A stretch of DNA of 64,000 bases from JANQRZ01 sp965214485 (lineage in GTDB: Bacteria > Bacteroidota > Rhodothermia > Rhodothermales > JANQRZ01), in assembly GCA_965214485.1 (NCBI GenBank), contig CBDCBW010000016.1, positions 62,001-126,000 on the forward strand, written 5' to 3'. The notes under the pieces are model-generated. The model did not search any database and was not told the DNA's origin. It saw only the letters and a program-made list of their open reading frames with translations. Positions 60,241 to 64,000 of this stretch are shown piece by piece. The position numbers and the translations under genes are program-made. Positions within the stretch are counted from its first letter, which is position 1. Each line of letters starts with the position of its first letter.

Positions 60241-60915
60241 ATGCTCCGCTCCCGCCGCCTGCTGCTCGTGCTCGCCGTGCTCCTCGTCGGAGCAGGCCTA
60301 GCGGCGCTCCTGTGGCTGGCGCGGCCCCGCTGGTCCGTCGAGCGCGTCCGCGACACCGTCGTCACGACGATTCAGTCCGAGGCTCCGGCCTCGGACCTCG
60401 TCACGGGGCGCGTCGGGATCTCGGCGCGGCGCGAGATCCGCGACCTGGGGCAGTTCTCGTGGCTCCCGGCGTGGCTCGACCTCCCCGGCGTCAACGTGCT
60501 CGACGCCGAGGCCCGCGTCGAGGCCACGGGCGAGGCGCTCTACGGGTTCGACGTGCGCGCGCTCACCCCGGGGATGATCGAGGTCCACCCCGACGGCCTG
60601 GTCGAGGTGACGCTCCCGCCGCTCCGCGTGATCGCGGTGGAGACCGACCTCGGCGGGCTGCGCATCGAGAGCGACGAGGGCATGCTCCGCAGCGGAGCTG
60701 GGCGGCAGCTCGAAGGCGAGGCGCTGCGCGACGTGGAGGTCCTCCTGCGCCGCCAGGCCGAGCGCCACCTCGACGACTCGGTCCAACCCGCCGTCCACAC
60801 CGCCGAGGCGCTGAAGGCCATGCTCACCCCGCCGCTCCGGGCCGCCGGGCTGGAGGCCCCGCGCTTCCGCTTCCACCTCGCGCCGGACCTCACGCTGGAA
60901 CCCTCGCCCGAATAA
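60241..60915 (+). CDS. DUF4230 domain protein
   Basis: A 224-residue protein with an N-terminal membrane helix (LLLVLAVLLVGAGLAALLWL) and the DUF4230 layout: EVTLPPLRVIAVETDLGGLRIESDEGMLRSG in the middle and a C-terminal helical QAERHLDDSVQPAVHTAEALKAMLTPPLRAAGLE. Its function is unknown; it is probably anchored in the inner membrane with a periplasmic domain. The next gene starts 5 bp after its stop, so the two are an operon. A CTGTCC-type pyrimidine stretch precedes the ATG. Confidence 0.8.
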   Translation: MLRSRRLLLVLAVLLVGAGLAALLWLARPRWSVERVRDTVVTTIQSEAPASDLVTGRVGISARREIRDLGQFSWLPAWLDLPGVNVLDAEARVEATGEALYGFDVRALTPGMIEVHPDGLVEVTLPPLRVIAVETDLGGLRIESDEGMLRSGAGRQLEGEALRDVEVLLRRQAERHLDDSVQPAVHTAEALKAMLTPPLRAAGLEAPRFRFHLAPDLTLEPSPE

Positions 60916-60920
60916 CCGAC

Positions 60921-61523
60921 GTGACCGACGAGCACCCTCCGTTCCTCGACACGCCCGGCGGGATCATCACCGCCTCCGGCGTGCACTTCCGCACGACGCG
61001 CGCCCTCCTCGAGGCCTACGCCGGGCCGGTGCTGGAGGCCGTCCCGCTCGCCACGCTCGTCGAGCGGGCCGAGGTGTGGCTGCGCTCGGGGCAGACGCTC
61101 GCGCTGTGGGCGCTGGCGCTGCTGCTCTTGGCGGCTCCGCCTGTGGGTGCCGCCTTCGCCGCGCTGACGGTGTACCTCGGCTGGGAGACCCTCAGCCCGT
61201 CGGTCGTGAGCCGGCACCTGGTGGCCGTCCTCCGGGTGATCGAGAAGCCGCTCGTGCAGGCCGTGCTCTACGTCGCGGTGCTGAGTTGGCTCGGCACGCA
61301 GGGGCGGCTCGGAGCCGTCGGCGCGGGGCTGATCGGGTTCGTCCTCGTGCGCTGGCGGGTGCTCCCGCTCCTGCTGCGCTCCGCGCTTCGGCTGCTGCGC
61401 CGCCCGCTCTACACCCTCCCCGTGCCCGACCAGGTGCTCCGCGCCTTCGTCCTCCGCGCCGCCCTCCGCCACGGCATCAAGCTCCCGCAGCTCGAACGGC
61501 TCAAGCGCGAGCTACGCCGCTAG
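60921..61523 (+). CDS. Small membrane protein of unknown function
   Basis: A 200-residue protein with three or four hydrophobic segments (TLALWALALLLLAAPPVGAAFAALTVYLG, VLYVAVLSWLGTQGRLGAVGAGLIGFVLV). I do not recognise the family. The GTG at 60921 lies 5 bp after the DUF4230 stop, which suggests the two proteins work together. It overlaps the convergent uvrB 3' end by 12 bp. Confidence 0.65.
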   Translation: MTDEHPPFLDTPGGIITASGVHFRTTRALLEAYAGPVLEAVPLATLVERAEVWLRSGQTLALWALALLLLAAPPVGAAFAALTVYLGWETLSPSVVSRHLVAVLRVIEKPLVQAVLYVAVLSWLGTQGRLGAVGAGLIGFVLVRWRVLPLLLRSALRLLRRPLYTLPVPDQVLRAFVLRAALRHGIKLPQLERLKRELRR

Positions 61524-63581
61524 CTCGGCCTCGATTTGGGCAATCGAGTCGCGCAGTTCGGCGGCCTTCTCGAACTCCAGCGCCTCGGCGGCGGCCTCCA
61601 TCTCGCGCGTGAGCTGCGCCACGAGGTCGCGCTTCTGGTCGTCGGTGAGGTACTTCACGACCGGGTCGGCGACGCGGGGGAGCTGGTCGGGGCCGGCGTA
61701 GTAATGCACCTCGCGCTTCTCGTCGTGGGCGGCCTTGTGGTCGGCAATCGCGGTGCCGCGGCGGATCTGGTCCGTGGACTTCGAGACGGTCTGCGGGACG
61801 ATGCCGTGCTCCTCGTTGTAGGCTCGCTGGAGCTCGCGCCGCCGCTCGGTCTCGTCCATCATCCGCTGCATCGAGTCCGTGACCCGGTTGGCGTACATGA
61901 TGACCGACGAGCCGGCGTTGCGCGCGGCCCGGCCCGCCGTCTGGATGAGCGAGCGCTCGGAGCGGAGGAAGCCCTCCTTGTCGGCGTCGAGGATCGCGAC
62001 GAGCGAGACCTCGGGCAGGTCCAGGCCCTCGCGCAAGAGGTTGACGCCGACGAGGACGTCGAAGGCGCCGAGCCGGAGGTCGCGCAGAATGTCGACCCGC
62101 GCCAGGGCGTCGATGTCGGAGTGGAGGTAGCGGACGCGGACGCCGAAGCTGTCGAGGTAGTCCGTCAGGTCCTCGCTCATGCGCTTGGTGAGGGTCGTGA
62201 CGAGGACGCGCTCGTTCCGCTCGACGCGCGTACGGACCTCGTCCAAGAGGTCGTCGATCTGCCCGTCGACGGGCCGGACCTCGACCGCCGGGTCGAGGAT
62301 GCCGGTCGGGCGGATGATCTGCTCGACGACGATGCCCTCGCTCTGCTCGAGCTCGTAGTCGGCGGGCGTAGCGCTGACGAAGACGACCTGGTGGTGGAAG
62401 GCCTCGAACTCCTCGAACGTGAGCGGGCGGTTGTCGAGCGCGGAGGGCAGGCGGAAGCCGTGCTCGACGAGGTTCAGCTTGCGGGCGCGGTCGCCGTTGT
62501 ACATCCCGCGCACCTGCGGGATCGTGGCGTGGCTCTCGTCGATCGCCAGCATCCAGTCGGTGCCGTAGCCCTCCTCGAAGTAGTCGAGGAGGCAGTGCGG
62601 GCGCGTGCCGGGGTCGCGGCCGTCCATATGCCGCGAGTAGTTTTCGATCCCCGAGCAGTAGCCGATCTCCTTGATCATCTCGATGTCGAAGATGGTCCGC
62701 TGCTCCAGGCGCTGGGCCTCGAGCATCTTGCCCTCGGTGCGCAGCACCGCCAGCCGCCAGCGCAGCTCCTCCTCGATGCTCGCGATCGCGCGCTCGAGCT
62801 GGTCCTTCGGGGTGACGAAGTGCTTCGCCGGGTAGACCGTCAGCAGGTCCTCCTTCGCCTTCTCCTGCCCCGTCAGCGGGTCGAACGACGAGACCGCCTC
62901 GACCTCGTCGCCCCAGAACGCGATCCGGTAGGCGAGGTCGTCGAGGTAGGCCGGGAAGATTTCCACCACGTCGCCGCGCACGCGGAACGCCCCCGGCTCG
63001 AACTCGACGTCGTTGCGGGTATAGAAAATGTTGACGAGCTGGCGCAGGAGCTCGTCGCGCGGGATCACCGCCCCCGGTTGGAGCTGGACGACCTGCTTCT
63101 TGTACTCTTTCGGATCGCCCAGCCCGTAGATGCACGACACGCTGGCGACGATGATGACGTCCTTCCGCCCCGAGACGAGGGCGCTCGTGGCGCGGAGCCG
63201 GAGCCGGTCGATCTCCTCGTTGATCGCGAAGTCCTTCTCGATGTAGGTGTCGTTCGAGACGATGTAGGCCTCGGGCTGGTAGTAGTCGTAGTACGAGATG
63301 AAGAACTCCACCGCGTTGTTCGGGAAGAACGCCTTGAACTCGGCGTAGAGCTGCGCCGCGAGGGTCTTGTTGTGCGAGAAGACGAGCGTCGGGGTGCCCG
63401 TGTTCTGGATGACATTCGAAAGCGAGAACGTCTTGCCGGTGCCCGTAGCGCCGAGGAGCGTCTGGTAGGTGTCGCCGCGGAACAGGCCCTCGGTGAGCTC
63501 GGCGATGGCACCGGGCTGGTCGCCGGTCGGGCGGAACGGCGCGTCGAGGCGGAACGGGGTGTCGATCTTGGTGATGGACAT
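61512..63581 (-). CDS. uvrB: Excinuclease ABC subunit B
   Basis: A 689-residue nucleotide-excision repair helicase that loads DNA damage for UvrC. Motifs: FRPTGDQPGAIAELTEGL, Walker A LLGATGTGKTFSLSNV near residue 44, the beta-hairpin SYYDYYQPEAYI near 95, DESHATIPQV (DExH box), and helicase motifs V-VI (GVNLLREGLDLPE, IQTAGRAARN), ending in a UVR domain (EAAAEALEFEKAAELRDSIAQIEAEL). Length is normal. The ATG at 63581 is preferred over an upstream ATG that would add 14 residues. A TATGTTTG box lies 29 bp before it. Confidence 0.97.
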   Translation of the reverse strand: MSITKIDTPFRLDAPFRPTGDQPGAIAELTEGLFRGDTYQTLLGATGTGKTFSLSNVIQNTGTPTLVFSHNKTLAAQLYAEFKAFFPNNAVEFFISYYDYYQPEAYIVSNDTYIEKDFAINEEIDRLRLRATSALVSGRKDVIIVASVSCIYGLGDPKEYKKQVVQLQPGAVIPRDELLRQLVNIFYTRNDVEFEPGAFRVRGDVVEIFPAYLDDLAYRIAFWGDEVEAVSSFDPLTGQEKAKEDLLTVYPAKHFVTPKDQLERAIASIEEELRWRLAVLRTEGKMLEAQRLEQRTIFDIEMIKEIGYCSGIENYSRHMDGRDPGTRPHCLLDYFEEGYGTDWMLAIDESHATIPQVRGMYNGDRARKLNLVEHGFRLPSALDNRPLTFEEFEAFHHQVVFVSATPADYELEQSEGIVVEQIIRPTGILDPAVEVRPVDGQIDDLLDEVRTRVERNERVLVTTLTKRMSEDLTDYLDSFGVRVRYLHSDIDALARVDILRDLRLGAFDVLVGVNLLREGLDLPEVSLVAILDADKEGFLRSERSLIQTAGRAARNAGSSVIMYANRVTDSMQRMMDETERRRELQRAYNEEHGIVPQTVSKSTDQIRRGTAIADHKAAHDEKREVHYYAGPDQLPRVADPVVKYLTDDQKRDLVAQLTREMEAAAEALEFEKAAELRDSIAQIEAELAA

Positions 63582-63609
63582 GGCACGGCGGCGGTGGCAG
63601 GGCAATCCC

Positions 63610-63617
63610 CAAACATA
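63610..63617 (-). promoter_or_regulatory. Candidate -7 box TATGTTTG of uvrB
   Basis: Exact TAnnTTTG match on the minus strand, 29 bp upstream of the uvrB ATG. No LexA-like operator is seen close by. Confidence 0.35.
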
Positions 63618-63679
63618 CCGCACCGGGGTGCCGACGGTGTGTCACGCGGCCCCGGCACGGTCGGTGCCCCGGGGATGGG

Positions 63680-63717
63680 CGAAACCCCGCCCCGGCGCAG
63701 GCCAGAGCGGGGTTTCG
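63680..63717 (-). terminator. Hairpin between the partial gene and uvrB
   Basis: CGAAACCCCGC (63680-63690) and GCGGGGTTTCG (63707-63717) form a perfect 11-bp stem. It lies 22 bp after the stop of the minus-strand gene at the right edge and can serve as its terminator, although no long T tract follows. Confidence 0.55.
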
Positions 63718-63738
63718 GTGCGAAGGAGGCGCAGCGGG

Positions 63739-64000
63739 CTACGGAGCCGGGGCTACGTCGAGCGGGTTGCCGTCGATGATCTCGCCGAGCCAGTCGCGGT
63801 AGACGACGCCGCCGGAGGTGCTGGCGTAGCGGTCGGGGAAGCGGAGGAACGTGTGGGCGTCGCCGGCGGCGTAGTACGTGCCCCAGCTCTCGGGTGCCAT
63901 CGCCTCGATGCCTTCGAGTCCGGCCTCGTACTGATCGCCGGAGATCGCGAACGGCTGCCCGGTGAGCGGGTCGAAGCCGAAGAAGCGCCGGATCGTGTCG
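63739..64000 (-). CDS. Pectinacetylesterase/Notum-like protein, 3' end only
   Basis: The minus strand is open from the window edge to a TAG at 63739. The last 86 residues read DTIRRFFGFDPLTG and further on GDAHTFLRFPDRYAST, then VVYRDWLGEIIDGNPLDVAPAP. A GDAHTxL block followed by a W-L-x-x-x-x-D/E-G end is the C-terminal signature of pectinacetylesterase-family hydrolases (the histidine of the catalytic triad lies in that block). Only the C-terminus is available, so this is a tentative family call; the reading frame is sure. Confidence 0.65.
   Translation of the reverse strand, partial: DTIRRFFGFDPLTGQPFAISGDQYEAGLEGIEAMAPESWGTYYAAGDAHTFLRFPDRYASTSGGVVYRDWLGEIIDGNPLDVAPAP

Noticed and set aside
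5..64000. Many long antisense and overlapping frames (several over 500 codons)
   Set aside because: High GC content leaves stop codons rare; their sequences are Arg/Pro/Ala-rich and lack domains, while the opposite frame has clear families.

Overview
The window looks like a chromosomal segment of a high-GC member of the Bacteroidota/Rhodothermota (Salinibacter/Rhodothermus-like). The evidence is two secreted proteins, plus the gene fragment at the left edge, that carry C-terminal type IX secretion sorting domains (a YPNPF-like start and a VYDxLGR core), TAnnTTTG-type promoter boxes, mostly absent Shine-Dalgarno sequences, a kinase plus ECF sigma pair typical of the group, and single-species housekeeping genes (lolA, recQ, proC, uvrB) in one uniform GC-rich context. 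The assignment is inferred from protein families; no rRNA or tRNA gene was seen.

Layout. 1-12.4 kb: end of a secreted protein, a Ser/Thr kinase-TPR/ECF sigma operon, HD phosphohydrolase, metallo-hydrolase, polyprenyl synthase, FecCD permease plus binding lipoprotein, lipid kinase and an LPG-synthase-like membrane protein. 12.4-18 kb: two paralogous secreted repeat proteins, the second frameshifted just before its sorting domain. 18-27.3 kb: lolA, hsp20, a molybdenum-carrier-like protein, a TonB-domain protein, a divergent HisA, proC, an Uma2 protein, recQ, DUF2400 and DUF4342 genes.

27.7-43.1 kb: a type IV pilus-like machine containing two MGQQQ-type pilin-like proteins, PilC, PilB, three further N-terminally anchored proteins, a PilT-like ATPase, a PilM-PilN fusion, a PilO protein with a PilP-like tail and a secretin, closed by a strong terminator. 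The extension and retraction ATPases, platform, alignment complex and secretin are recognisable, but the pilin subunits do not have the usual FTLxE start. A prepilin peptidase is not in the window.

43-64 kb: dynamin-like GTPase, outer membrane protein, M28-like lipoprotein, TIM-barrel protein, acyltransferase, a surface-polysaccharide-like block (YfhO protein, methyltransferase, two glycosyltransferases, flippase), an orphan pair of bacterial microcompartment shell proteins with its own promoter, a CdaR-like YbbR protein, an EamA transporter, DUF4230, a small membrane protein, uvrB and the end of a pectinacetylesterase-like gene.

The intergenic DNA is unusually structured. It has three 9-bp polypurine tandem arrays (two with the same 25-bp flank), a pair of about 195-bp MITE-like elements, an inverted pair of about 125-bp repeats that form terminator-like hairpins, and many 11-25-bp tandem duplications, several of which copy the last codons and stop codon of a gene.
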